Positions 9,256 through 19,703 are shown, numbered from the stretch's first letter. The stretch: DNA of 64,000 nucleotides from RYN-230 sp963768945 (GCA_963768945.1 CAVYJW010000008.1:1061191-1125190), one strand, 5' to 3'. Translations and numbers: made by a program. The notes: generated by a model from the letters alone, not told the origin.

Positions 9256-10635
9256 TTACTCGGGAATGGCCACGTACCCGAGCAGCGCGGCCTCGTTCAC
9301 GCAGCAGTTCAGCAACTCCTCGAGATGCACGCTCTCGTTCTCGCAGTGCGGCCTGCTATCCGGATCGCAGATCCCGGTCAGCAGCAGGTCCGCTCGCGGA
9401 TACACCCCGGCCAGGGCGGCCACCAGGGGCAGCGATCCGCCGCTGCCGGACTCCACCGGGGCGCAGCCCCAGGTGTGCTCACATGAGCGGCGAAAGGCCT
9501 CAAAGACGGCTCCCGAGGTGTCGATGAGATGCGGCGATCCTTCCCGGGTGAAGTCCACGTTCACCTCGGCGCCCCAGAGTTCCTGGTTGCGCAGGTGGGT
9601 CTCGATGGCCGCTTTCGCGTGTTGTATCTCGTCTCCCGGGGCCAGGCGGACGCTGACGTGAGCCCGGGCGACCGGGACCAGTTTATGCACGATGGCCGTG
9701 ATCGCCGGGGCGTCGATGCCCAGCACCGCCACCGCGGGGCGGCCCCAGATCCGATGCGCCAGGGATCCGCTGCCCAGCAGCGATACGCCGGGCCGCACCC
9801 CGGCTACCGCACGTACTTCGTGCTCGAGCACCTCAATCTCGTAGGGAGGCCCGGTTTTCAGCCCGTTCACGACGACGTCGCCATTGTCATTGTGCAGGGA
9901 TGCGATCAGCCGGCAAAGGGTGGTGACCGCGTCTGGAACCGGTCCTCCGTAGCTGCCGCTGTGCACAGCGTGGTCAAGGGTGCGGACTTCGACCACGAAG
10001 TCGAGAATGCCGCGGAGCGACGTGATGAGGCTGGGTTGCCCAATCGCCCAGTTAGCGCAGTCCGCCAAGACGATAACGTCTGCGCGCAGCAGGTCCGCGT
10101 ACTTCTCGAGGAATTGCGGGAGATGCTCGGAGGCGATCTCCTCCTCACCCTCAATGAGGACCGAAACGTTCAACGGTGGCTTGCCGCCCCACGCCCGCAG
10201 GCTCGCTGCGTGCACCGCGATTCCGGCCTTGTCGTCTGCGGTCCCGCGGCCAAACAGCCGTCCAGCCCGCTCGGCCGCCTCGAACGGATCCGACTGCCAT
10301 AGGCTCCGATCCCCTGGTGGCTGGACGTCATGGTGCGCGTAAAGGAGGACGGTAGGGGTGCCTGCCGGGCCGGGCGTGTGCCCAAAGACTGCGGGGTGCG
10401 CACCGTCAAGTTCGAGGAGTCGCGTGCCCTGGAGACCAGACCGTTGCAGCCAGCCAGCGGTCTTCTCCGCGGACCGGCGGACGCTCGGGGCGGCCGACTC
10501 GTCCGAGCTGACCGAAGGTATGCGCACCAGGCGCTCCAGGTCCGCCCGGATCTCGCCGAATTCCGATTCCACTGCTTCGCGGATATATTGCAGATTTACT
10601 TCGCCTGGCAAGGCCCGACCCTCTCGCCGATCCAC
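9256..10635 (-). CDS. M20-family dipeptidase/metallopeptidase
   Basis: 459 residues. The two-zinc M20 site is complete: H-x-D in LLYAHHDVQPPGD (about residues 101-103), the bridging aspartate in GRGTADDKAG (about 134), the general base and metal glutamates in IEGEEEIAS (about 164-165), an aspartate in VLADCANW and the C-terminal histidine in DPDSRPHCENESVH. A dimerisation insert lies between the two halves of the catalytic domain. The family hydrolyses dipeptides, carnosine-like or N-acyl amino acids in the cytoplasm. The GTG at 10635 lacks a good ribosome site and the first about 15 residues do not match the family, so the true start may be slightly further in. Confidence 0.92.
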   Translation of the reverse strand: MDRREGRALPGEVNLQYIREAVESEFGEIRADLERLVRIPSVSSDESAAPSVRRSAEKTAGWLQRSGLQGTRLLELDGAHPAVFGHTPGPAGTPTVLLYAHHDVQPPGDRSLWQSDPFEAAERAGRLFGRGTADDKAGIAVHAASLRAWGGKPPLNVSVLIEGEEEIASEHLPQFLEKYADLLRADVIVLADCANWAIGQPSLITSLRGILDFVVEVRTLDHAVHSGSYGGPVPDAVTTLCRLIASLHNDNGDVVVNGLKTGPPYEIEVLEHEVRAVAGVRPGVSLLGSGSLAHRIWGRPAVAVLGIDAPAITAIVHKLVPVARAHVSVRLAPGDEIQHAKAAIETHLRNQELWGAEVNVDFTREGSPHLIDTSGAVFEAFRRSCEHTWGCAPVESGSGGSLPLVAALAGVYPRADLLLTGICDPDSRPHCENESVHLEELLNCCVNEAALLGYVAIPE

Positions 10636-11116
10636 CCAGTCGGCTCATGCCGCACTGCCCGCTGGATAATGCCCCGTAAGATCCGGCGGTCCGCTCATGG
10701 TGAGGCGGGACGGCCATCACTGATAACGCAATCCCCTGGCCAGCCGGCACGCCAAGCCGCCAAGGCAACGGAATTGCGGATGAGCGCAAGAATTTCCTGG
10801 AATGCCGAGACATCACCAAGGCGTAGCCGAGGGCTGCCCTCCTGCGCAGATACCACCCTTGCACAATACGGATACATCGTTCTTTAATCAACGGTCAGCC
10901 ATCGGGCACCGGCGCTCCACGGTCGGAACGTGTTCCTGTCGCGCCCCGGGAAGGCGGGTCGATCCGCCTGCCGGGATGCGTTTCGGCACGTCACGGCCCA
11001 GAGACCCGGGCTCGCCCGGGCAGGCACGCAGATAACACCGAACTAGCCGAATGGTAAGTACATCGCGTTCGCGGCGGACCTATCCGTCGCCTGTGGTCGC
11101 CCGTACGGCCGCTGCG
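10636..11116. other. intergenic stretch upstream of the M20 gene
   Basis: No convincing gene. A 60-residue minus-strand frame (10695-10877) has no recognisable family or ribosome site. The region probably carries the M20 promoter (minus strand) and ends at the terminator of the 2OG oxygenase gene. Confidence 0.4.
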
Positions 11117-11157
11117 ACCCGTGCGGCCAGGCCCTAGAAAGGCCTGGCCGCACGGGT
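11117..11157 (-). terminator. strong hairpin terminator of the 2OG oxygenase gene
   Basis: A perfect 17-bp stem (ACCCGTGCGGCCAGGCC and its complement) with a seven-base loop CTAGAAA lies 20 bp past the stop of the oxygenase gene. There is no long T tract, as is usual for actinobacterial terminators. Confidence 0.85.
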
Positions 11158-11177
11158 TCGCATGCTGTCCTGGTCTT

Positions 11178-12062
11178 CTAGTCCCGGAGGCCGGCGGTAG
11201 CGAGTTCTGTCCTTACCAGGCTGGATTCCTCGGTCCGCACGCTCTTCAGGTACGCCGTGTCATAGTCAACGGTGCAAACGAGCACGTCACGCATAGCCGT
11301 GCCGTCTGACGCAGGCGTCAGCGGGGTCGCGCCATGCTCGAAGAGCTTATCTTCGAAAATGAGCAATTCGCCGGGATTCAGCTGGCGATCGAGGATCAGC
11401 TCACCTGGCGAGTCATCATCTGGGGCCTTGGACTCCCGATTCTCGGGCACCCCGTACAGATAGGACCTGGCGCCATCACCCTTCCGGTGCATGACATAGA
11501 GGATGATGAACTGCTCATCGTCATGATGTGGTTTTGTGACTACATCGGTGAATGTCCGGAAGAAATTAATACCGAACGTTCCCTCAGGCTCCCGCCGCAC
11601 TGGCGGAACGAGGCACAACAGCGTCCGGACAAGGTGCTCGGCCATGGGGTCAGTCAGGACCCGGACCCGCTTGTGGAGGCGGGTGCCCTTGATCCCCGAG
11701 CGATCGGTGAGGGCGATGGTCGCGTACTCCCGAAGCCTGAGGCGGGTGCCAGCCCAGGTGTAGTGGATGACATCGCGGGCCCGCTTCCGGTCCCGTGGCC
11801 AGTCCCCCTCGTCGTGGCGCAACTTTCGGTTAGTGAAATATTTCTTATGGAACTTCGTCAGAAAGTCATCCGTGAGCCCGATCGACCAGTCTTCGATCAC
11901 CGCGTACCCGTGATCAGCCAAGTGTTTCCAGACATGGCTCAGATCTGGAGGACTCCAGGATGATGAGTCGTCACCCACAGTGGCCCACTCATGTAAGGCA
12001 GCCCCGGACGAGGCCAGCAGTCGGATTAACGGGGGAAGATTACCCCTCATGGCCAGTTCCAT
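11178..12062 (-). CDS. 2-oxoglutarate/Fe(II)-dependent dioxygenase (2OG-Fe_Oxy_2 family, amino-acid-hydroxylase-like)
   Basis: 294 residues. The double-stranded beta-helix is seen as NFFRTFTDVV followed by KPHHDDEQFIILYVMHRK and then LNPGELLIFEDKLFEHGATPL. This gives the H-x-D pair (about H180/D182, or H179/D181) and the distal iron histidine at about H243. This layout matches the family that includes the Bacillus L-isoleucine 4-hydroxylase (IDO) and BsmA. A free amino acid or a peptide-bound residue is the likely substrate. Its codon use looks less GC-rich than its neighbours (for example TTCGAAAATGAG), hinting at transfer. It is monocistronic, ending in a strong terminator. Confidence 0.82.
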   Translation of the reverse strand: MELAMRGNLPPLIRLLASSGAALHEWATVGDDSSSWSPPDLSHVWKHLADHGYAVIEDWSIGLTDDFLTKFHKKYFTNRKLRHDEGDWPRDRKRARDVIHYTWAGTRLRLREYATIALTDRSGIKGTRLHKRVRVLTDPMAEHLVRTLLCLVPPVRREPEGTFGINFFRTFTDVVTKPHHDDEQFIILYVMHRKGDGARSYLYGVPENRESKAPDDDSPGELILDRQLNPGELLIFEDKLFEHGATPLTPASDGTAMRDVLVCTVDYDTAYLKSVRTEESSLVRTELATAGLRD

Positions 12063-12159
12063 GTGAGCCGACAGCCCACGAAATGAAGATTTTACAATTT
12101 AAGTTCCATATTTTCGGGCACGCAAAAATGAAGGGGCGGGTTGGCATTCATTTGTCGTC

Positions 12160-13035
12160 TTATGCGCTGTCGCGGGCAGCCCGGATGAGGGCACATGAGC
12201 CGTCCCTGTCCGTGGCTGCCTTGACCAGTTCAGCGTGCCAGACCTTGTATTCGGCGACCTGTTTCGGCTCCTCGATGGACCAGAAGCCCGCGGGGGTCTC
12301 GATGTACACCACGTCCTGTTCGAGATCCTCTGGGTCTTCGTACTCGAAATAGGCGTACATGCACGTCATGCTCCGGATCGGGGCGGCGGAGAACGGCAGG
12401 ATGCCCAGGCTGACGTTATCCGGCTGGTCCAGGTGGTCCAGGAGCACGTCCAGTTGATCGCGAAGGATCTGTGGGGAGCCGACCGCCTGGCGTAGTGCGC
12501 TTTCGTGGATGACCGCCACCAGCCCCAACGGGTCAAGGCCGTCCCGGGCCGCCAGGGCCTCCTTGCGCTTCCGCCTGATCTCCATCAACTGGCTGATCTC
12601 TTCGCCCGACCGTCGTTCCATGTGCCGGAACACGGCCGCGGCATAGTCGTCTGTCTGCAGCAGAGCCGGGATGAAGGGGATGGTGTAGACCCGTTCCACT
12701 GCCGCGTCGGCCTCGTAGGCCAGGTGCCGGTCGTAACCCTCCGGCAGGTCGTCGTAATCGCTCCACCAGCCCGGAACCTGGGCGAGCTCCACCCACTTGA
12801 GCAGCCGGGCCGCCCGTTGCGTGCCTTCCAGGCCGTAGAAGCGGATCAGATCCCGTACATCCCGCTGCCGAGGCTTGCCTTGCGCATTCTCCAGACGGGA
12901 CAGCTTGGAGGTGGAGATCAGGACTTCAGGGGCGCCGGCCACATCGGCCAGGTTCAGCTGTCTCCGCTCCCGCAGCCGCTTCAACTCAACGGCGACACGC
13001 CGCCGGGGACCGAGAGGGCCACTGATCTTGTCCAT
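12160..13035 (-). CDS. XRE-family regulator with DUF5753 domain
   Basis: 291 residues. An N-terminal helix-turn-helix (about 15-70, ELKRLRERRQLNLADVAG and SKLSRLENAQGKP) is followed by the DUF5753 ligand/partner domain starting at WWSDYDDLPEGYDRHLAYEADA with the typical IPFIPALLQTDDYA and IHESALRQAVG segments. Actinomycetes carry dozens of these regulators, usually beside a small DUF397 gene; no DUF397 gene is seen here. A tandem 14-bp repeat lies 250 bp upstream and may be its operator. Confidence 0.92.
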   Translation of the reverse strand: MDKISGPLGPRRRVAVELKRLRERRQLNLADVAGAPEVLISTSKLSRLENAQGKPRQRDVRDLIRFYGLEGTQRAARLLKWVELAQVPGWWSDYDDLPEGYDRHLAYEADAAVERVYTIPFIPALLQTDDYAAAVFRHMERRSGEEISQLMEIRRKRKEALAARDGLDPLGLVAVIHESALRQAVGSPQILRDQLDVLLDHLDQPDNVSLGILPFSAAPIRSMTCMYAYFEYEDPEDLEQDVVYIETPAGFWSIEEPKQVAEYKVWHAELVKAATDRDGSCALIRAARDSA

Positions 13036-13282
13036 GCGCTAGTGCCCCGCAGCGTAAGGCCAACGCCTCATGGCTCCTGGCCGGACAGGATCATGGGAGC
13101 CCAGACCCTTGGGCTTGCGAGCCGGGATTCCCATAACGCAAACGTACTCCCTCTAGATCGACTTCGCACGCAGCCCCTCCCACCGGGCCGATCGTGTCGC
13201 ACAGGCGGTCGATGGCGACCCGCCGATCCGGTCCCGTCCCGCTGACCTGCGCGGGGCTAACAGCGGGAGTACCCTAACAAAG
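13036..13282. other. upstream region of the XRE gene
   Basis: No gene recognised. It should contain the minus-strand promoter of the XRE regulator; no clear -10/-35 pair was picked out. Confidence 0.35.
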
Positions 13283-13342
13283 TTCCCAAGATCCTTTTCC
13301 CAGTTTTCTATTCCCTGGGTTAGATTCCCAGATTTTTGGGAA
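13283..13342. repeat. four tandem 14-bp TTCCC repeats with a terminal palindrome
   Basis: TTCCC recurs at exactly 13283, 13297, 13311 and 13325. The units are TTCCCAAGATCCTT, TTCCCAGTTTTCTA, TTCCCTGGGTTAGA and TTCCCAGATTTTTG. The last unit forms a palindrome TTCCCA-N6-TGGGAA (13325-13342). The block is A/T-rich against a GC-rich background. It lies between the XRE gene and a possible small plus-strand gene. It could be a multi-site operator or iteron-like. Confidence 0.7.
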
Positions 13343-13382
13343 TCCCATTTTTAGGCTTGCATCAACCTCAGAGTGAGCATGC

Positions 13383-13691
13383 ATGACGATCTACATGCGC
13401 ACCCGCACCGGCTGGGTCCCTGTCTCGGGACTGACCGGCCACCTGTCCAGGCCGCACCCGGCCAGCGAAGAAAATGCCGCGGCCCGGCCGACTCTGCTCC
13501 CCCAGGCAACGGACGAGCCGCACCTCACTTCAGGAGGCGGTCATGACCTAGCCGAGTTACCCGGCAGAGGCGTTCCTGGGTTCGCCGCAGGGCCCCAAAC
13601 ATGGGCTAGGCCGATGCTCGCAACATCCGCCCAGCGCACGCCTCGTAGCTACTCAGTCTGTCCCAAAGCGCCAACACCCCGAGGCGGATAA
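13383..13691 (+). CDS. possible small ORF downstream of the repeat array
   Basis: 102 residues beginning MTIYMRTRTGWVPVSG. There is only a weak GAGTGAG upstream. No family is recognised and the second half has low-quality composition (many proline/threonine/arginine). Its position just after the repeat array is the only argument for it. Confidence 0.25.
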   Translation: MTIYMRTRTGWVPVSGLTGHLSRPHPASEENAAARPTLLPQATDEPHLTSGGGHDLAELPGRGVPGFAAGPQTWARPMLATSAQRTPRSYSVCPKAPTPRGG

Positions 13692-13806
13692 ATGAACCCC
13701 ACCAATAGCTCCCGCGTTCGCGAGATCCACAACACACTTGCTGCGCGCTGCTCCCACCGTCGCCATCTCATCCACGTCTTCAAAGCCACGATCGGAGGGC
13801 GGACCC

Positions 13807-13995
13807 ATGCTTGCGCTGCACTTCATGTCTGAGGGGTTGTCCCTTCCACCCTTCCGGATCCTGATCATCGCGCTCGCGATCGCCGGGGTCATCTTCTGGC
13901 GCGTGGCTTTGCAGGTCATCGCCGTTCTCTTGATACTGCTGCTCGTGTCCGGGGCAGCGGCCTTCATCGACGGATTCCTGCACGGAATCGGGTAG
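13807..13995 (+). CDS. small membrane protein
   Basis: 62 residues with two closely spaced hydrophobic helices (ILIIALAIAGVIFW and ALQVIAVLLILLLVSGAAAF). GGAGG lies about eight bases before ATG 13807. An in-frame upstream start at 13738 is possible, but that segment is not protein-like. No named family. Confidence 0.5.
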   Translation: MLALHFMSEGLSLPPFRILIIALAIAGVIFWRVALQVIAVLLILLLVSGAAAFIDGFLHGIG

Positions 13996-14048
13996 AGACG
14001 CCCCGCTGACCGGTACCAGGCCCCAGCGTGGCGGCCGCAGGCGGAGAC

Positions 14049-14203
14049 CTAGTCATGCGGCCAGTAGTCACGGAGATCGGCGAGAAGCTGATCAGCGACA
14101 GTTTCCTCGTAGACCGCGTGACCACCGAGGGACATCGCCTCACGCAGGGCAAGGTCCCAGGGCGACGGCTCAGGCTCGCCACTGAGGTGACGCCTGCACT
14201 AGA
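14049..14203 (-). pseudogene. C-terminal remnant of an unidentified protein
   Basis: The minus strand reads LSGEPEPSPWDLALREAMSL, then GGHAVYEETVADQLLADLRD and YWPHD before a TAG, a plausible protein end with tryptophans and a helical pattern. An in-frame stop lies immediately upstream, so only the tail survives. Family unknown. Confidence 0.35.
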
Positions 14204-14266
14204 AACTAGGCCTGTTCGGCATCGCCCCGCGTAAACCGGAGCACGCGGCGCGGCGCCTGAGGTTAC

Positions 14267-15472
14267 GTGCGGCCACTGCATGTAGACCTGGTAGCCGTTA
14301 CCCGACGGTGCTGGAATTGCGGGACACCGTTGGACGGTGCATGCGTCGTGGCCAGCGCGTGGCATTGGCAATGCCTGGCCTGGCACGAGCTGGTAGCCGA
14401 TCAGATGGAGTTGGCCGAGGACCGACCCGGCGGCGCTGCCATCCAGGTCTATAGGTGCCGGCAGCGCGGAACATTGCGAGTGTGTCGGCCTGGCTGGACC
14501 ACGCGGTGCCATATGCCTGGACGAGCGCCGCACCAGCCCGGCCGTGAACGAAGCCGAGCGGGCGCACCTCACCCTGCTCGTCAGCGACCGTTGCCTGGAG
14601 GGATGGAATGGCCTGGCGCCGTTCGACCGCAGCGCCGAGCCTATCTGGAGGCACCTGGTATCGGAGGGATTCATCGACCAGGACGGCGAGCTGCTGTTCA
14701 TCGGCCCGTCCGCCGGGCAGCGGTTCGGGCGCCGGCACTTCATGGGCTTGACCGCCGTCTTTACCGCGCCGCCCCAGTTCACCGTGCTATCCGGGCGGCA
14801 AGAGATCGGCCGAACCGACCCGATGCTGCTCAAGGAGAAGACGGAGGGTCCCCGGCTGCTGCTGCTCGGCGGACGGAGCTGGCGGGTGACCTGGACCGAC
14901 TGGACGCTGCGTCGCTGCTACGTCGAGCCTGCGGAAGGTGGGGGCAAGGCTCGCTGACTCACGCCGGGGTGTCTGGGGCGAGCTTCGAGATGGCGCGGGC
15001 CGCGCGCGAGGTGCTGCTCGGGGCGGATCCATTGGTGGCCCTCACGCAGCGGCCCAAGCAGGTCCTGGCCGAGGCCCGCGACGAGCATGCGTCCGCCGTG
15101 CATCCGGGCGGCACGGTTATCGCTCGCGATGGTGATGACGTGCACTGGTGGACCTGGGCGGGATACCGGGCCAACGCCACGCTGGCCGCGACGTTGTCGC
15201 ATCTGACGGACACCGTGCAGCGGTTCGATGACGGGAGCATCCGCATGCGGTCAGATCTCAGTCTTGAGATGTGGAGGGTGGGGACGGCCGACGCTGCCGA
15301 ACGGCTCTGCCTGCCTGAGGTGGATCAGCGCGCGTTGGAAGGACTCAAGTTCAACGAGGCGCTGCGCGAACGCCTAGCGCTGGCAACGCTCGCCCGCCGG
15401 CTGGCAGACATCGATTCGGCGCGCCAGGTACTTGAGGAGCCAGCTCGGTTCACCATCAGCGACGGACCATAA
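14267..15472 (+). pseudogene. C-terminal fragment of a DEAD/DEAH-box (Lhr-like) helicase, frameshifted
   Basis: A first frame (about 14490-14957) reads NEAERAHLTLLVSD, SAEPIWRHLVSEGFID and RRHFMGLTAVFTAPPQFTVL, then EIGRTDPMLLKEKTEGPRLL and WRVTWTDWTLRRCYVEPAE. It ends at a TGA where related proteins have tryptophan (GGGKAR-W-LTPG). One base is also missing just after it, and the pattern resumes in another frame as GVSGASFEMARAAREVLLGA, VHPGGTVIARDGDDVHWWTW and CLPEVDQRALEGLKF. The motor domains are absent. The segment 14290-14440 (RCWNCGTPLDG, AWHWQCLAWHELVADQMEL) also looks protein-like but could belong to another fragment. Confidence 0.65.
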
Positions 15473-16032
15473 CATCCATGGACCTCCCCAGGGCGGCATC
15501 GCAAGCTGATGCCGTGCCCGTACAGACAAGCGCTGAGGCCACAACTTCGGTGGACTACGACGGAGAATGTCAGTGGTCAGGTTGCGGTGGCTCTGGACAA
15601 GGTGCTCATGCACTTCCTACCACTGACCGGGGGAAAGTGCTCGTCGTCCACGGGATAGATATCCGCGCCACATGCTGCACAGCGAGCAGTTTCTGCCGGG
15701 CTTGTTCGGTTGCATGCTCTTTCGCGCCAACGAGTCCCCCATGGCCTGTCGGATTCCAGTCGGAAATGTCGATTGTAGATTGTCTTATTATAATTTCGGC
15801 CTCAATCTGGCCAACCGTGCGACCCGCACTTATCGCATCATAAGTCTGGATGAGTTTAATACACGATTCGACCCTGGCGGTAAAGTCCCGGGTTGTCATC
15901 CCGGCACGGAGAACCAGACACCGTGTCAAATCCCGGCCGCGCCTGCACGAGAGACGGCAGAATGACCCCGCAAGACGGGAGCGCACTTGGGGGGACTGTG
16001 AGAAGTACGCATGCTTCACCGGACAGAGTCCG
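15473..16032. other. intergenic stretch before the nuclease-helicase gene
   Basis: About 560 bp, locally A/T-rich at 15775-15870. The only candidate is a 97-codon minus-strand frame (15606-15899, starting MTTRDFTARVESCIKLIQTY) without a ribosome site or known family; I give it low weight. Confidence 0.3.
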
Positions 16033-19000
16033 GTGAAGATCATCGGTGACCGGCTTCGGCTGTCAGCAAGCGATGTAGCCAACTTCCTGGCGTGTCAGCA
16101 TCTGACTCGGTTGGACCTGCTGAGGGCACGGGGGGTGCTCGATCCGCCCTATGCGTTTGACGTCGGCTTTCAGGACCTCGTTGCACGTGGCGAAGCTCAC
16201 GAGAGAACTGTGCTCGAGCAATTCCGTGCACAGGGGCGTGAAATCGTCGAGATTGGCGACAGGCTGGAAGCCGGCACTGCGAAGGCCACGCTGGAGGCTA
16301 TCCGCGGTGGCACCGACGTGATCTACCAAGGTGTGCTGCTGCACGAGGAGACGCCGGATGGCCCGGCACTGCTGGGCCGCCCGGATTTTCTCGTCCGAGC
16401 CGACCTGCTTGGCGCACCGGACGATGAGCCTCGCCCTGCGGGGATTCACTATGAGGTGGTTGAACGCAAAGCTCGCCCGGTCGGCCAAGGGACGGGCGGT
16501 CGCGCAGACCGCATTCTATTCGCACCTTCTCGCCGACCTGCAGGGTGTCCGGCCGCGTTGGATGCACCTAGCGCTCGGCACCAGGGAACGCATGCAGTTC
16601 AAGGTCGACGACTACGCCGCCTTCGAACGGCAGACACGCCGAGTGCTGAGCGCCTTCATCGCCACTGATCCGGGTGAGAATCCGCCGTCTGACCCCTACC
16701 CCGACCCGGTAGAGCACTGTGCTATCTGCCGGTGGAGCGAGTTCTGCACTGCCCGCAGGCGCCGGGACGATGACCTGTCCCTGATCGCCGGGATCACGAA
16801 GGGGCAACGGCGAGCGCTGAAGGCGGGCGGCGTCTCGACCAGGCGCGGGTTCGCCGACCTGGCCGCTCCTCCTGCCGTCAGCGGGGTGAGCCGCGAGACT
16901 CTCCAGGGTGCCTGGCTCCAGGCGCGCTTGCAGGTGGCCAGTGAGGACCAAGGGTGTACCCGGTACGAGCTGCTGGATCCCGAACGCGACGCCGCGGGGG
17001 CCATGGTGGCGAACCAGGGGTTGCTCGGGCTGCCCGAACCGTCGGCCGGTGACCTGTTCTTCGATATCGAGGGGGCACGGTACTACTCCGAAGACAGCAG
17101 GGAATTCGGGCTGCAGTACCTGTTCGGCATCATCGACACGGCTGACACCGACGACGCCGGCTCGCCTCGGTACACGCAGATCTGGGCGTTCGACCGGGCG
17201 GGTGAGAAGCGGGCGTTCGAGGCATTGATCGACTTCATTATCGAGCGCCGTGAGCGTAACCCTGGCCTGCACGTGTACCACTACAACCACTACGAGCCCA
17301 CGTCGGTCGACCATCTAACGGAGTTGCACGAGACCCGCCAGGAGGCGGTAGGCCGGCTGATGGGCCGGTTCGCCACGCGCGAGGACGAGGTAGACGACCT
17401 CTTCCGGCTTGGCGTATTCGTGGACCTCTACCGCGTCGTGCGGCAAGGGATCCGGGCTGGTGTGGAGAGCTATTCCATCAAGCGGCTTGAGCCGCTGTGC
17501 GGATACACGCGGCAGGTTGACCTGGCGGAGGCAACGCGCAACCTGATCGCGTTCGAGACCGCGCTCGAAGACGCCACAGCAAAGAGCGCGGATGAGCCAC
17601 GGCGGATCGTCGCCGGCTACAACGAGGATGACTGCCGGGCCACCCTGACGCTCCGCGACTGGCTGGAGGAGCGCCGTGGAGAACTGGCCGGGCGGCTGGG
17701 TGAGGACCTGCCCCGTCCGGCCGTGGCAGAGGAGGCGCACGCCACCGGGGATCCCGACGTCACCAGGATCAAGGCCGCGTTGGTGGCCGGCCTTGCTCCG
17801 GACCCGGCCGAGCGTACTAGGGAGCAGCACGCGAAAGCGCTCCTGGCCGATCTGGTCGACTGGCACCGGCGCGAGGCCAAGCCGGCCTGGTGGCGGTACT
17901 TCTATGTCCGCACACTCAGCCCGGAAGACCTCATCGGCGAGCCGGACGCGCTCGGCGGCCTGACACGTGGTGACGTCACCGAGCCAGTGAAGAAGTCAGT
18001 TGTGCGGCGATTCTCCTTCCCGCCACAGGAACATAGGTTCTCCGCTGGCCAGACGGCGTTCGACGCCGTAACCGATAGAGGCTGGTCGATCTGGGCGGTG
18101 GACGACGAGCACGGGACGATCGACCTGAAGATCGGCAAGGACTACGTCGGGCCGCTGCCGGCCGCGCTGGTCGAACGAGGACCGCTCGACACCCGGATGC
18201 AGGCGCAGCGCCTGCGCGACCTCGGTGACCGGGTCGCCCGCGATGGCCTGCATGACCGGGATACCGCGACGGCGCTTCTGCTGCGGTCGCGACCCGCCGG
18301 CGGTGGCATTCCCAACGGGACGTTGCGCCGTGACGGCGAAACGGCGAGCGAGTCAGCGATCCGGCTCGTCCTCGCGTTGCACGATTCCTATCTGCCCATC
18401 CAGGGACCGCCCGGGACCGGGAAGACATACACCGCAGCCCAGCAGATCCTGGAGCTCACCAGCCAAGGCCGTGCTGTAGGCATCACTGCCCCCTCGCATG
18501 CGGTCATCCACAACCTCATCGAGGAGGTCTGCGAGCAGGCGGTCGACCGCGGAATAACGCTACGCATCGGGCAGCGCGCCGAGAAAGACAACCCCTATCT
18601 TCATTCAGCGGCGACCAGGATGACTCACGACAAGCTGGTGCAGACCCTGGCCGACCACGAACTGGACGTGGCGGCAGGCACCACCTGGATGTGGTCACGC
18701 GAACAGTTCGCGGGTACCGTCGACACGCTGTTCGTCGACGAGGCCGGCCAGATGTCACTGGCCAACGTCCTGGCGGTCGCCGGCGCGGGACGCAACCTCG
18801 TCCTCGTGGGCGATCCCCAGCAACTCGCCCAGCCAAGCCACGCGACCCACCCCCCTGGAGCGGGAGTCTCGGCGCTGGAACACATCCTGGGCGACCACGC
18901 GACGATGCCCAGCGATGCAGGACTGCTGCTCGACAGGACCTGGCGGATGCACCCGCAGCTGTGCCAGTTCACCTCCGAAGTCTTCTACGACGGGAAACTA

Positions 19001-19585
19001 ACCTGCCTGGAAGGCCTCGAGAACCAGGAGATCCTCGGTGATCTCCCGCCGTCGGGGGCGGGCCTGCGGATCCTCGCGGTGCCGCATGAGGGGAACACGA
19101 ACGCCTCCCCGGAGGAGGCAAGCGAGGTCGCCCACCTCGTCCGGGACCTGGTCGGCCGCCAGTGGCAGGACCAACACGGCGGCCTGTTCCCCCTCAGCCC
19201 GGCCGACATCCTCGTGGTCACCCCCTACAACGCACAGATCAGGGCGATCCAGGACGCGCTGGCCGAGACTGGCTGTCCCGACGGAGTACGGGTGGGGACC
19301 GTCGATAAGTTTCAGGGGCGCCAGGCGCCGGTAGCCATCTACTCGATGGCGACATCGTCTGCCGACGACGCGCCCCGCGGCATGGAGTTCCTGTATGACC
19401 CTCACCGGCTGAACGTCTCGACCTCACGGGCCAGGGCCATGGCAATTATCGTGGCCAGCCCGGACCTGGTCCGGGTGTCCTGCAAGACACCACGCCAGAT
19501 GCTCCTGGCAAACACCCTCTGCAGGGCCTGGGAATCAGGTGAACGAGTTCACGGCTACCGTGTGGGCGCGCAGACCTTGCCTTGA
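16033..19585 (+). pseudogene. TM0106-type RecB-like nuclease fused to a DNA2/UPF1-type SF1 helicase, frame broken in the nuclease motif
   Basis: The likely GTG start at 16033 gives KIIGDRLRLSASDVANFLAC, the family N-terminus. The nuclease part shows GRPDFLVRADL and then should read YEVVDAKLARSAKGRAVAQT. An extra A near 16463 changes the frame inside that D-x-K catalytic motif. From 16465 one long frame runs to 19585: a cysteine cluster (HCAICRWSEFC), an RNase H-like segment (DLFFDIEGARYYSED, GYNEDDC), Walker A IQGPPGTGKTYTA, Walker B LFVDEAGQMSLAN, GDPQQLAQPSHAT and helicase motifs TWRMHPQLCQF, VGTVDKFQGRQAPVAIYSMA and NVSTSRAR. A helicase-only product could still be made from an internal start. 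Such proteins are often found in defence or repair contexts. Either a true inactivation or an assembly error. Confidence 0.85.
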
Positions 19586-19587
19586 AG

Positions 19588-19703
19588 GGCTAATGAGCAA
19601 TAGGCGGCAGCGCGACGTAGATGCTCTTGCCCGGGCTGCTGGGATCGTCAACCATTCCGCGAATATCGCTGTATAGGTTCATCAGAGCGTCCAGGAGAGG
19701 AGA
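19588..19703 (-). pseudogene. C-terminal remnant of an unidentified protein
   Basis: The minus strand reads SPLLDALMNLYSDIRGMVDD and PSSPGKSIYVALPPIAH before TAG, a convincing protein end with no start or body left. Family not recognised. Confidence 0.35.

Noticed and set aside
10695..10877. 60-codon minus-strand frame
   Set aside because: No ribosome site, no recognisable family, and low conservation value; treated as intergenic.
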